Shown one piece after another: positions 1-18,800 of a stretch of DNA of 64,000 nucleotides. Below the pieces are notes generated by a model. The model had not been told where the DNA came from. It did no database searches and saw only the letters and a list, made by a program, of their open reading frames with translations. Positions within the stretch are counted from its first letter, which is position 1. Every line of letters starts with the position of its first letter. The position numbers were made by a program, and so were the translations under genes. Source of the stretch: Tetradesmus obliquus (taxonomy: Eukaryota > Chlorophyta > Chlorophyceae > Sphaeropleales > Scenedesmaceae); assembly GCA_030272155.1 (NCBI GenBank), contig CP126199.1, positions 5,568,501 through 5,632,500 on the forward strand. Direction: 5' to 3'.

Positions 1-142
1 AACGTTCAGCAGATCCCAGCTCATGCCTGACGTCAACCCCCTGCAGCTGTGCACCTGCCCCGCGGCACGCCCCTGCTGGCTAGCTGTGCTAGGTGTGACT
101 GCTGCTGCTGCTGCTGCTGCTGCTGGCAACTCAAACCCTCAC

Positions 143-175
143 CGATGGCGTGCCTGAAGTGCTCCATGAGCACCT
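143..175 (-). pseudogene. Partial duplicate of RUVBL1 exon 2 end
   Basis: This segment reads [12 protein letters not shown] followed by GTGAGG. It repeats the last 12 residues and the 5' splice site of the upstream exon ([18 protein letters not shown]) with one amino-acid change. No clear acceptor of its own was found, so it is called an intronic exon fragment rather than an exon. Confidence 0.6.
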
Positions 176-177
176 CA

Positions 178-6031
<5,854 letters not shown>

Positions 6032-6068
6032 TCACACAAGCAGCCCCCTACAGCAACATGCATTTTTG

Positions 6069-7374
<1,306 letters not shown>

Positions 7375-7905
7375 GGTCGTGCCTAGTTTATATCTGAACT
7401 TTGAGCGCGCAAGGCGATGGCATTGCAAAGCGTCGAGGGGTCGGACAGTCCCCGAATACGTTGAAGCAGCCCATCAAAAATGCCTGAACTGGTTTAAAAC
7501 CGTACTTTGCAACAAGTGGGCAAATTACGACCCCTAGTTCTTCTTCTTCGACAGGTTCAATGGCCGAATTCGGCCACCCCTCCCAGCCCCTACGAGGCAC
7601 TTCATTACCTTTAGGTACATTGGAGAGTATCTTTTCGTGACGTGCTATCGGGAAACACCTGCCTGCAAACTCTGGCAAAGTCAAAACCCACAGCCCAAAA
7701 CACCAGAAGCCATTGACCCTGGCGAAGAGAGGCAGAACTGGACGTCGTAAGTTGCACCTTTGCTTCAGCACACTGCTGAATAGTTTACGCCGCAGCATAT
7801 ATGGCCTGATTCGACGTATTCAGCGAATGTTACTGCCCTTCGTCGCTCTGCAATGCCTGCGCCTCGCGCGCTCAAAGTTCAGCTACAAAACTGGTCAGGC
7901 CGTAT
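7375..7905. mobile_element. Foldback / MITE-like element with long inverted arms
   Basis: The sequence from about 7384 to 7570 is repeated in inverted orientation at about 7704-7895, with roughly 70 percent identity. The best-matched stretches are the CTGAACTTTGAGCGCGC block near each outer end and the TCAATGGC block near the inner ends. The unpaired centre is about 130 bp. No transposase frame or clear target-site duplication was found. The transcript of either strand would fold into a long imperfect hairpin. It could be a non-autonomous transposon or a hairpin RNA locus. Reading frames that cross it are a by-product of the palindrome. Confidence 0.55.
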
Positions 7906-8386
7906 ATTAAAAGGAGCTCCTGTGGGTTGGCGCAGCGTCTGTGAGCAATTGGAGTCGGAAGAGCCGGTGTAACACAAAACTTTTGTACTACTGTGTTACT
8001 TTAAAGTAACGCTGGCCGGAAGGCGACAGTCTCCGTCCTCATTCTATTCGTCCGGGTACACAAGCAAGGGAACCATCCGGGATACGGAGTTAAGACTCCT
8101 TTACTTAGGGGTGTAACAGTGATCGTGGCTGCAATGCAGAGGTGTCATGCCAGCAAAGAGTGAGGCAGTGAGGAAACGGCGAAGATGTGTGAGGACGACC
8201 CGTCACGGAATTGTAGCGTTCCTGCCTTCTGTTTGATGCCCTGTAACTAAATCGAGAGGTTCAAGTTTTTGTGTGCCTTGATTGTGGTGTTTGCTTCTGC
8301 AATTCGCCCCGCGCATCCAACCAACTCCGTCAGCAACCCGCCCCTTGCCCTCATGAACCTCCTCTGAACGGAGCTCAACCACAAAA
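7906..8386. other. Upstream region of the sulfatase gene
   Basis: This non-coding stretch precedes the sulfatase start codon and probably holds its promoter and 5' UTR. A perfect 16-bp palindrome, GTTACTTTAAAGTAAC, lies at 7995-8010. No TATA box could be assigned with confidence. Confidence 0.4.
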
Positions 8387-8631
8387 ATGAACTATTTAAC
8401 GTGCTTGGTGGTAACTATCGCGGCGATTGCAGCTGTCAGAGGTGCGTCGCAAATGATGACAATGAGCAGCAGTACACCGCTCCCGGCCCAGTTGTTAGCG
8501 GCCGATCTGGGTCCTTGGCAGCTACTTTTGGAAATCTTGATATCATTGAGATTGATTCAAGCACAGAATGCAGAGCGGTGTGAACTACTGCCTTGTGCAA
8601 GCAGCAGGGCAGGCAGTACTATTCTTCACAT

Positions 8632-8663
<32 letters not shown>

Positions 8664-10232
8664 CGGCCATCAACAGCTCCACTCCCACCACCACAAACGC
8701 CGTTGCTGTGTTTATACCAACAACGTGGCAGCATCAGCAGCAGCATGAACGCCTGCACACTATGCTGTCATGCTGCACGCCCTTCAGCAACAGCACAAAC
8801 AAACACCCTGTTCTCTGCCGCAGCCTGTGGCCTGGCCATGTGCTCATCACTGCCCACTGTCGCTGCATGTCCTTTCCTACTGCAGCTGCGCCCGCCCCTA
8901 AGCAGCTGCCCCGCGTGCCCATCCCTGCACTGCCAGCTGGCCAGCAGCCCAACTTCATTGTCATCCTGACAGATGACCAGGGATGGGACGACATCGGCCT
9001 GCACAACCCTAAATATGTCAACACACCCAACATCGACAAGTGCGTGCAGATGATGGCAGCTGCAGCAACAGCAGCAGCAGGGGGCAACAGCAAGGACTGC
9101 AGTGGTCAGCTGCTGCAACAGCGAAGGCAGCCTCCAACACTGCCCACGCAGCAGCAGCAGCAGCAGCAGCGCTGGAGCCACGCAGCATAATCACAATTGC
9201 TGGCCTGCACTCTGTCATCTGCCAAGGTGGCTGCTGCTGCTGCTGTCGCAGGTTCATCCGGGGCGGCACGCTGTTTGACAACTTCTACGTGACGCCGCAG
9301 TGCGCGCAGACGCGCGCGGAGCTGCTGACCGGGCGCAAGTACGCACGCACCGGCACCATGCTGGTGCACGGAGGTGGGCACAGCAGCAGCAGCAGCAGCA
9401 GCAGTAGCAGCAGCAACAGACGATGCTGGTGATGATGATGACGCGATGCTGCAGATGCTGAGCAATGGCTTACCATGTGCCCCATGTGCTGCCACAGGCA
9501 CCATGCATCACCTCACATGCCCTGTGCGGCTTGCACTGCCCTCGCTGCAGGCTGAAACTTCATCAGCGCTGCATTCACAATGATTCTTAACATATCATGT
9601 GTCACACTGCTTGGCAAGTGTTCTTAGCAGCATCATGTGTGTCCTCACATGCACTTTTGCTGCAGGCTACGACTTCATATCATGTGTCGCACGTGTTTTA
9701 ACGAGCACCAAGTATGATCTCACATGCGCTTTTGCTACAGGCTATGACTTCATCAACAGCGATGAGGCCACGGCAACAGCAGGCGCAGTGCTGTCACAAG
9801 CACCATGTGTCACATTGGCTTCCACAGATACCGTGCATGACCTCACATGCCCTGCACGGCTTGCACTGCCTCCCTTGCATGCAACTGCAGGCTATGACTT
9901 CATCAACAGTGAAGAGGCCACAGCAGGCGCAGTGATGTCGGCAGCAGGCTACCGCACCGCGCAGTACGGCAAGTGGCACAACTGTGACGTGCTGGGCTAC
10001 GAGCCATGGAATGTGGGCTTTGACCAGGGGGCCTGCCTGGGCCTGGCCGCCACGTCAGCACCTGACGCTAGCAGGCTGATGCGGTGAGCTGAAGCCAGCA
10101 GCAGCAGCAGCAGCAGCGGTCCTGACAAGCTTGGGTAGCCTGCCAAAACAGCGCTATGCGTCAGCAAGCCGATGCCGTGCTACGACCTCAAAGCAGCAGG
10201 AGCATGAGCAGGCTATATCACTTCGTGTTACT

Positions 10233-10267
<35 letters not shown>

Positions 10268-12089
10268 ACTGCTGGTGCTGCTGCTGCTGCTGTGCAGTGT
10301 CAACGGGCAGTACACTCCCGGCAAAGAGTACTTTGAGGATGGCCTGGCGGGGCGCGCCATCAACTTCGCCAACTACAGCGCAACAGTGAAAAAGCAGCCC
10401 TTCTTCATCCTGCAGACGCCACACGCCATCCACGTGTGAGTGTGATCAAACACTAGTTTCAAACTCATGTTTGAAGCTAGTAGCAGCTACAGGAGTGACG
10501 TCACACACCACCACGTGTGAGGGGGCAGGCGGCTGTGGCGCCAGTGCATCTTGCACATTATGCTGCATAGTGGTGGTGGTCTCACTTGCATGTTGCAGTA
10601 CGGTCAGTGCTGGTTGCTGCATGCGCTGACGCTGCATATTCAAGCAACATTGTGCCCGGCTGGTGCTGCATGTTCTCTGCAAAAACTATGCAGGTCGTTT
10701 GCACGGGGTGCTGACGGCAAGCCTCTCAACAAGCGCTTCTCGCCGGCTGAGATCAAGGCCAAGTACACCGGCAACCCAAAGTATGCCGGCGTCTCAGATC
10801 AAACCCTGGACGTGAGTGGCGCCAGCTGAGATCTGCACAGCTTGATCAGGCCTGATCTGTTCCTTAGTTTTGATTGCAGCATGCCAGCCAGGAAGGCGGC
10901 GCCTGCAGCGAATCAACCAGTCTGATCGCTCATTGTATGCAGCTGTGATGCAGTTGACAGGTCTCGCTGATCAGGGTGTTGTTCATGTCACATGAATCAT
11001 GTGTCACACGATTGTGCTGTGCTGCTGGCGTGGGCTCGCTGGAGTACCTGGATGGTGCTGTGCAAATGAATAAGACCCTTGCTTGCTGCTGCTGCTGCTG
11101 TTGTTGTTCATTGTCATAATGCACTCCCCAGGCGTGGGCTGCGCTGGAGTACCTGGATGGTGCTGTGGGCAAGGTCTTTGACTTCCTACGCAGCAGCGGC
11201 CTGGCCAAGAGCACCTACGTGATGCTGCTCAGCGACAACGGCTCAGCACTGCTGCGGGGGGAGAGCAAGAAGGTGAGCAGGCGGCGCTGCTGCTGCTGCT
11301 GCTGCTGGGAAGAGGGGTCTGAGGGAGAGCAAGAAGGTGAGCAGGCGGCGCTGCTGCTGCTGCTGCAGCAGTGTGGTGAAGGCTGCTGTGGTTGGGGGGG
11401 GGGGGGGGGGCGAAGGGGGTGGGAGCAAGAAGCTGAGCGGGCAGCGCTGCTGCTGCTGCAGCGGTGTGGTGGGGGCTGCTGCGGCTGGGGGAGGGGGTGA
11501 GGGGGGAGAGAGCAAGAAGGTGGGTGGGCGGCGCTGCTGCTGCTGCGGCTGCTGCTGCAGTGTGGGGCTGCCGCGGATTGGCTGGGCTGCGCCTCATGCA
11601 GGTGTGACTTTGTGCCTTTGACACTGTTGTAATTGAACATACTTGCGCTCAGTAACATCTGCCTGCCTGCTGCTGCTGCTTCTGCTGCTGCCGGTGCTGC
11701 TGTGTGCCGCAGCTGCGCATGCCCTCCAACATGAAGGGGGAGAAGAGCTCCATCTGGGAGGGAGGCGTTCGGTGAGCGGCAGCAGCAGCAGTGACGGCAG
11801 CAATGATGACGGCAGCAGCAGTGACAGCAGCAGCTGTACTGCACGTGTTGGTGAAGCATATGCTGCACACTACACGGGTACAGCGATTTGACATCGTCCA
11901 TATTACTCATGCAACAAAGCCTTCTGCCAGCACTTGCTGTCAACCGTCATATTTTCCATCTGGATATAAGATCGCGGCTGCTGCCGCTGCGTCGCTGTAC
12001 AGCTTAGATTGCATCCAGTGTCATTCCTGCTGAGTGCCACATCCATAGCTCAGGCAACCCAACAACCCGGCTGCCTGTGCTGCTGGTGG

Positions 12090-12142
<53 letters not shown>

Positions 12143-12854
12143 GCAGGAACTTCATGGCAGTGCAGGGCCCAGGCGTACAAGCCGGCGTGGTTGACAGCAC
12201 CCTGCTGGATGTGACAGACATCCTGCCCACTATGGCAGACTTTGCTCGCGCACCAGCCAATGCAGCAAACCATCTGCCCTGGGATGGCCTCAGCTTTAGG
12301 AATCTGCTGGTTCCCAGTGCCGCAGCAGCAGCAGCAGTGGCGGCAAAGGGCAGTGGCAACAGCAGGGGTAGTCTGCTGGCGAATAAGCGGCAGCAGGACA
12401 GGTATATCTTCATGCTAGGGCCCAACTGCTGGAGCGCGGACGCTGTGCCAGGGCTGCAGCGCAACAGGTGCGAGCGTGCGCGTAGGCCACGCAGCAACAG
12501 GTTTTGAGACACGTAGGATAACAGGCTGCAGCAGCCTTGCTGAAATGGTTGTGCCAGGGCTGCAGCGCAACAGGTGCGAGTGTGCTAGCTCACGGGAGAG
12601 CAGGGTTCTGAGACACGTATGATGGCAGGCTGCAACAGCCGTTCTGTGTGTAGGCAGTCCATGCCTGTTTGATATTGCTGTTGCAGGTGCAGCAGCAGTC
12701 GCTCGCACCTGCAGTGCGAGCATGGCTCTGTGCAAGATCTTTGCCAGATCAGCAGCAGCAGCGTTGCCTTTGTCTGGCGGTGACATGGCACAAACGTACA
12801 ACCAGGAACCAACGTTGCATTAGCTACGCGTCTGCATCTGCTGCTGTATATCAG

Positions 12855-12898
<44 letters not shown>

Positions 12899-14994
12899 AG
12901 GGGTGTGGAGAAGCCTCAGAAGCTGCTGAGCTACGCCGTTGGAGGCCTGCCCTATTCAAAGGCCGGCAATGTCAACGAGGCAGGCCAGCAGCAGCAGCAG
13001 CAGCGGCCGGCGGGCTTCCAGTCGTGCATGGCGGTGCGCTTCAGGAACATGAAATGGATTGGGGACACAGGCAAGGTGTATAGGTGGGTGTGGGGCTGTG
13101 TTACGTGGCACTGTCCTGCAAGATAACAATGTCGAGGACTCTGGTGTGCAGCCACTATGTGACGCAGTACACATGACATGCTGTCCTCTCATATAGGCCT
13201 TCTTCCCTGCTTACTTTGCATGCGTGTGCATCCCTCGACATGTGCATTCATGCCGCTGCAGTCTCCAGCAGCCATCTTTCCCTCTCTGTTCAAGTTCACT
13301 CCCCAACACCCCGAAGGAGCCTGCAACATAGCTGCTGCCGTGTGTGCATGCTCCCATCCCTGCTGTTGATTATTTATTTAATATAATTGTTTATCTATTT
13401 GATTATTTATGATTTATTTATTTGTTTAAATTGCCGCAGGTTCCCTGAGGGCGCAGGAGACCACCTGGAGATCCCTCAAAATGAGGTGCCGCAGCCGCAG
13501 GCAGCCGCCATTGCTGCCAACCTGTCAGCAGCCGCACAAGCCTGGTGGACATCAGTGATCAGAGAGCCAGGCAGCTTCTCCAAGCCTACTTTTTATTTAG
13601 GGTTGGCAAATTGGACCGTTAGTAACGTGCTGGCGGCTGGCGCGCATGACAGGACGCCCGGGCGGGTGCGGCTGCTGATGATGGGCGCGGCGGGCTTTGA
13701 GCGCACGGGCGACTACATGTGCTTCAAGCTGCAGGTGCGCCGCTGCGTGATTATATGTAATGTCTATTGTAATTGTTGTGGTGTGATGTGATGTAATATA
13801 AAAGTGCAATTGACCGTGCCATGCAAGCATTCACGTGTTGCGCAATGCATGCTTAGGTGGTCCATGCTCACAATAATCCAGGTGGTGTGCACCTGTGCAA
13901 GAAGATCCTGACAGGGTTTGATGCAGATTATGTTGCTGCCGCTGAAGGCATTAGCTCAAGGTGTGCTGCTGCTGCAGATGCGTACAATAATGTGTACATT
14001 TGTGGTGTGGCAATCACGCCACAATATCTCTTACGCTGGCTGTAAACACTGACAATGCATCACGATGTCTGCTTTTCTTGTGCTTCGTCTGCCTGTGTGT
14101 CCACCCCGCCAGGTGCTCAAGCCAGGCACATATGAGGTGGTGCCCATCTACACCTCTGATGTGCCGGGCGCCTTCATGTGGTCCGTGGGCACCTACAATG
14201 CGATCATGCAGAACAAGGCACCCTCCATCACAGCACGGCTGCCAGTCCAGGTGCGCACTGGTTGAATGATATGCGCTGCTTGCAGAACTTGGGCACCAAG
14301 TTGTGCCGATCGCCAGCGTAGCAGCAGCACTGTGTTCTGGACGCTTGTGCAATCATTCGCATCATCACTGTGTGCAACATGGCAACGTTTCATGTGGTAC
14401 ATGCAGTCATGCAGCGGCTGCAGGCCAAGCCTCAAGTGGCTAGGTGCCACTGTGCTAGGCACTAGCTGCTAAGATTGTGCGCCTGCAAGGGCGGCCACTT
14501 TCGCGCTGCCTGCCTTAGCTTCTGCTGCTGCTGCCTGCGCCGCACTCTTTTCACAAACATCTGTGCTTGTTTACTTGCTTATTTTGCACCAGAGTGTGAT
14601 GAAGGGCATGTCCATGGGCAAGCTGGTGCTGCCAGCTACGCCCCCAGGCCAGAAGACTGAAGCCTGCCTCACCCTGGTGTCCAGCAGCAGCAGCAACAGC
14701 AGGCCGGTGTTCAACAACCTCGCAGACATCCAGATAATCCGGCATGAGCCCGGCAGCAGCAGCGCAGCCGCAAGCGTCGCGTCGCTGCCTGCTGTTGCCA
14801 CTGGCGCTACAATGGATGCGGTGGCTGGGGCCGGTGGCGTGCCTGATGCTGTTCCTGCAAGGAGTTTGAATGTGTCGGAGCAGCTGCGCTTGCAGCATGG
14901 CTGGGTGCAGGGGCAGGGCAGCATGGAGAGCTTGTTTGCTCCGTATGATGCTGAGGACATTGGAGAGTGCGCTGAGTGCCTTGTGGCAATCTAG
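8387..14994 (+). CDS. Sulfatase-family (arylsulfatase-like) protein, secreted
   Basis: Thirteen exons: 8387-8441, 8886-9039, 9252-9373, 9891-10083, 10298-10435, 10694-10811, 11132-11272, 11713-11771, 12147-12467, 12901-13083, 13440-13734, 14113-14250 and 14593-14994. Together they encode 772 aa with consistent phases. Residues 1-19 form a signal peptide with a hydrophobic LVVTIAAIAAV core. Family motifs are LTDDQGWDD (metal-binding Asp48/Asp49), the active-site region CAQTRAELLTGR with Cys87, the second signature GYRTAQYGKWH (130-140) and LSDNG (293-297). Sulfatases hydrolyse sulfate esters using a formylglycine made from the active-site Cys. Here the usual CxPxR is CxQxR, so activity is uncertain. 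The last three exons form a C-terminal domain not assigned to a known family. Introns carry several decayed copies of adjacent exon ends. Chlamydomonas secretes periplasmic arylsulfatases under sulfur limitation; whether this gene responds likewise is not visible. Confidence 0.88.
9490..9890 (+). repeat. Tandem copies of the sulfatase exon 4 acceptor region
   Basis: The intron before exon 4 holds repeated blocks ending in CAGGCT(A/G)(T/C)GACTTCAT near 9670 and 9745, and a more decayed one near 9550. They mirror the true exon start at 9891. The copy near 9745 also matches the next ~45 bases of exon 4. Block spacing varies between about 75 and 150 bp. Confidence 0.75.
11262..11530 (+). repeat. 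Four copies of the sulfatase exon 7 donor region
   Basis: The block GAGCAAGAAGGTGAGCAGGC with a following CTG run occurs at the real exon 7 end (donor 11273). It recurs near 11330, 11427 (donor decayed to CTGAGC) and 11510 (GTGGGT). Confidence 0.8.
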
Positions 14995-15836
14995 CCTGAA
15001 ATGGTCAACAGATTTGAATGTTGCGCCTTGCAGCTCGATCAAATTGACAGGGTGGGTGCTCATTGGCAACCTGGGCTGTTGATGGGCACAGGATGACAGC
15101 AGTAGAGACTCATTCAGTCCAAGCAGTTCATGTGTGGCTCAGTCAACAGCGCATTGATTCCTTGTTTGTCATGGTAATCATGTTGATGCAGCAGCTGTTG
15201 GGCAAGTGCTCGAAGCTTGCAAGCGTCGCTCCTTCAAGTGTAGTTCATGTGCGGTGGTACAACATCGCTTCCAGGCTGGAAGTCCCAGCAACCCTGGGCA
15301 ATGTAGCTCAGGCAAGCTGATTAAATCGTGAATTTTTAAAAAACAACATTAGCATTGATATTTATGTGTTTAGTTTGGTGGATGCAGCAGCCCAGAATAT
15401 TTGCACGCCGGCTGGCAGCAACGTAACAAAGTGGCCACAGTGGCGGTGCTTGTCCCACCAGCTAGCAGGTGCCACCTGTGGACTGCATGCTCGCAGCTTC
15501 ACTCCATCACCTGCACAATGTTACTGGACAGCTAAAGGTATGTGATCCTGGTGCTTGGCGTCCACAACGAGAGCTATAGCAACTGCTGCTGGGCTGGGAC
15601 ACCTGTGACATAACCCTCAGCTGAGCTGCAGCTAGGCCGGGCCCAGGGTGTACTTGAGTGTTCCTGTCTACGTGTGTAAATCAGCCAAAACATACCTCGG
15701 TTATACTTGAAACTATTGTCATTGAATTTACCACGAGAAACGCAGCTTGCTGGCGGGACTCGGAAAAGCTTCGTTCAGTCGATACGAATGCATCTGCTCG
15801 TGATTCTATGAGCCTACAGGGCTCATCGCAGCGCCG
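14995..15836. other. Sulfatase 3' region and MBO2 upstream region
   Basis: No exon recognised. This should hold the sulfatase 3' UTR and the promoter of the next gene. Both genes are on the plus strand, so the arrangement is head to tail. Confidence 0.5.
15675..15679 (+). terminator. Possible TGTAA polyadenylation signal of the sulfatase gene
   Basis: TGTAA is the usual polyadenylation signal of volvocine algae. This copy lies about 680 bases after the sulfatase stop codon. The assignment rests on the pentamer alone. Confidence 0.25.
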
Positions 15837-18800
15837 ATGATACCTCTAGAAGACGAGTGCATCCCTACAAGCCTCCAGGATGTTACCAGCTGCGAGGCCT
15901 ACAAGGCAAGCACTTGCCTAGCTGATTGACCAGCAGCAGCACAGCAGAGGAGCGTAGCTAGCTCTGCCTGCAGCTGAGTCTACCGAGAACGAAAAAGAAA
16001 CGTGTTTGAAGTCATGTAGAAATGGCAGCAACAGCTGCAACGTCCGGCAGCTGCAGGCCTGACAGAGCCTGGCAGTGACGTACTGCCAGGTTGCCCACAT
16101 GCTGCTGTACTGCATCTGCACAGCGCCTTTGGCACCTGCGGCATTCATAGCATGCATCAGAGACACAACAGCAGAGCAAGCAATGGAAGGCTGAAAGCAG
16201 TCTTGTACTATGTACCAGCATGCCGTGTCTTGCTGTGCATCGCCTGCTGTCCTGCAAGCGACCAGCTGCATGCAAACCGCGCCCTGCATGCAAACCGCGC
16301 CCTGCAGGTCGTTGACACTCTCATCGAGATTGGTCACATCAGCGGAGAGCACGGGCAGCATGCCAAGCAGCTGTATGAGCGGCTACACAGCGCCCTGGTG
16401 GGCGCCATGCAGCAAGAGAAGAGCCTGCTGGAGCAGGCGCGGCAGCTGGCAAAGGAAGCCCAGGTGAGCCAGCTCAGCCACGCCTGCTAACTTCGGAACT
16501 ATCAGAAGTTAGGGACTGAATCCTGCAGTGATGGATGTGTAAAGCCAAGTGTCGAGAGGCAGCAGCGGAGGCCCGTGCAGGGTGTGCATGCAGCAGCAGG
16601 AGCTGTTGATGGCTTGTTCAACAGTAGCGCAGGCATATTAGCCTGCATGTTGCGGGCTGGAGCGCAACTGCATGGTGCACAGCGATGCAGTTCTGTTGCC
16701 GTCACCCCTGACTCTTTTTAAAACGCCTGCAGCAACAACAGCAGCAGCAGCAGCAGCTGCTGCTGCTGCTGCATCAGGCGCTGCCTGCAGCAGAGAAACA
16801 GCCCTGCACACCAGTGGCTTAGCTTCTGAACCAGCATCAGAAGGTCCAATTGCAGAGTTTGCACAGCTATTGTGCGAACATGGCTGGGCCAAGCAGAGGC
16901 TGCAGGATACCTAAGACAAAGTACCTGCTTTCTTGCCTTTGCTGTTGCAGGCCAGCGAGGCAGCAGCTCAGGAGGCGGAGCGCAAAGCAGCAGCGTTTGA
17001 GGGCATCAGCATAGAGGTGGGAGGCACTGCGCAGCACCAGCAGCAGATGCGGGGGCAGCAGTGCAACAGCAACTGCCGAGGACTTGAAGCAGGGTAATCC
17101 GGCAGTTTGGTGCAATAGCTGTTGCCATGTCAAGCCCAGCAGCGTTGACTGGCGTCGCTAAGACAGTTTTTGGTGACAGCATCTTTCGCAGCTTTACCAC
17201 GGCCTGGCAACACACACTACAATATGCTGCAGTGTCTTGCTCCCCTCCCACCTGGCCCATTGCACTGCCGTGCAACTGCCCTGTGTCACTTTCTGCCAGG
17301 TGCTGCGTGAGGATGTGGAGGCTGCGCTGGCTGAGGCCAGCCTGGCAACAAGCACTGCAAAAGCCTGCAGCGCCTTGCCCCCGTCTCACGTGGCCAACCA
17401 CTGCTGCCACCCATGTAACTTTCCTTGTAGGTGCTGCGTGAGGATGTAGAGGCTGCGCTGGCTGAGGCCAGCCTGGCGCAGGAGCGCGCAGCGCTGCTGG
17501 GCTTGGAGCAGGACGAGCTGCAGCAGCAGCGGGACCAGCTCGCAGGTGCGGCAGCGTGCAGCTGTGCAATTGTTGGGGCGGCTGGCTGGCTTGCTGGCTG
17601 GCGGGTTGCAATTAGCGTAGTAATCAGCGGAGCAGGTTACCGGCACCCAGGGGTTGGTTGCGTACAGCAGCAGCGCATGAAGTTGCCAGCCAGCAGCCAG
17701 TTGACTGCAGCTGCAGTCATTGCCAGTCTCTCTTTTCCTGCACCTAAAAGCGGTCTGTAATGGTTTCCACCAACCTGCCTCCCTGCGCGGCGTGCTGGGC
17801 GTTCCTGCTGCTCCTGCAGAGCACCTGGACAGTGTCGCGGAGCAACATGCAGCCGCGCTTGCGCCCGTGATTGCGGGGCTGCAGGGTGAGGTGTCTGGGC
17901 TCAAGTCTGACCTGGAGCAGCAGCGGCTGGCGGCAGCAGTGGCGCAGCAGGAGCTGGAGGGGGCCAGGGGACGGCTGGCAGAGGTGCGCTGCTGAGCAGA
18001 GGAGGCTGTCACGGTGGCAGGATCCGAAGAGGCGGTGAAAACCTGAAACTAGTCATCCTTTTAAAAGACTTCACGCGTGTAAAGGCTTTACTTATACTGC
18101 TGCCTGGGTCGCTGGCAACAACTTGCTTGTTTACTCTTGGCACTGTGCTGTGTTGCTGGCAGCCAGGCAGTAGTGCTGGCGCTGGGAATGCTGCCTGCCG
18201 CTGTTGAGTGAGGTAGTAGTTCAAGTTTTACTGCATGTAAGCAGGCTACAGCTGACCGATAGTCTTGCAGGAAACAGCTGACGTCGCAGAGCGTGTGCAG
18301 ACAGCAAGTTGAAGATGCGTGGTGAGCTCACTCTGCCTGTGAGCTCACTCTGCCTGCAGGCCGACGCGGAGCTGTCTAAGCTGCAGCAGGAGGCCAAGGC
18401 AGAGGCCAACAGGCTCACTGCAGTGTCGGCAGCACCAGAAAAGGCGCGGCGGCAGGCAGACATGGCGGTGGCTGAGCTGCAGGGCGCGCAGGGGCTGCTG
18501 GCGGCAGCCGACAGCGCGCTGCTGGAGGCAGAGGCGGCGCTGCGCGCTGCGCATGACAAGGAGCGCCAGAAGCAGGTGCGCAGAAGTTGTGCAGGGCTGT
18601 ATCTGGACAGGACATCAGTCAGCCTTTGCCTGTACCTGAATACAAGCATGCAGCAGTTGTGCCGTTTCTGACTTACAAGTTGAGTAGCGCAGCATGTGCC
18701 CCCTGCGCTGTCGCTTGTTGTGTGCAGCTGGAGTATGCGTCGTTGCTGGCTGCGCTGGAGCGCGGCCGCATCATGACTGAGACCAAGGACCGGCACGTGG

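Noticed and set aside
7388..7910. 136-codon minus and 65-codon plus frames in the foldback element
   Set aside because: Both lie across the inverted arms and show no family resemblance; best explained by the palindrome.
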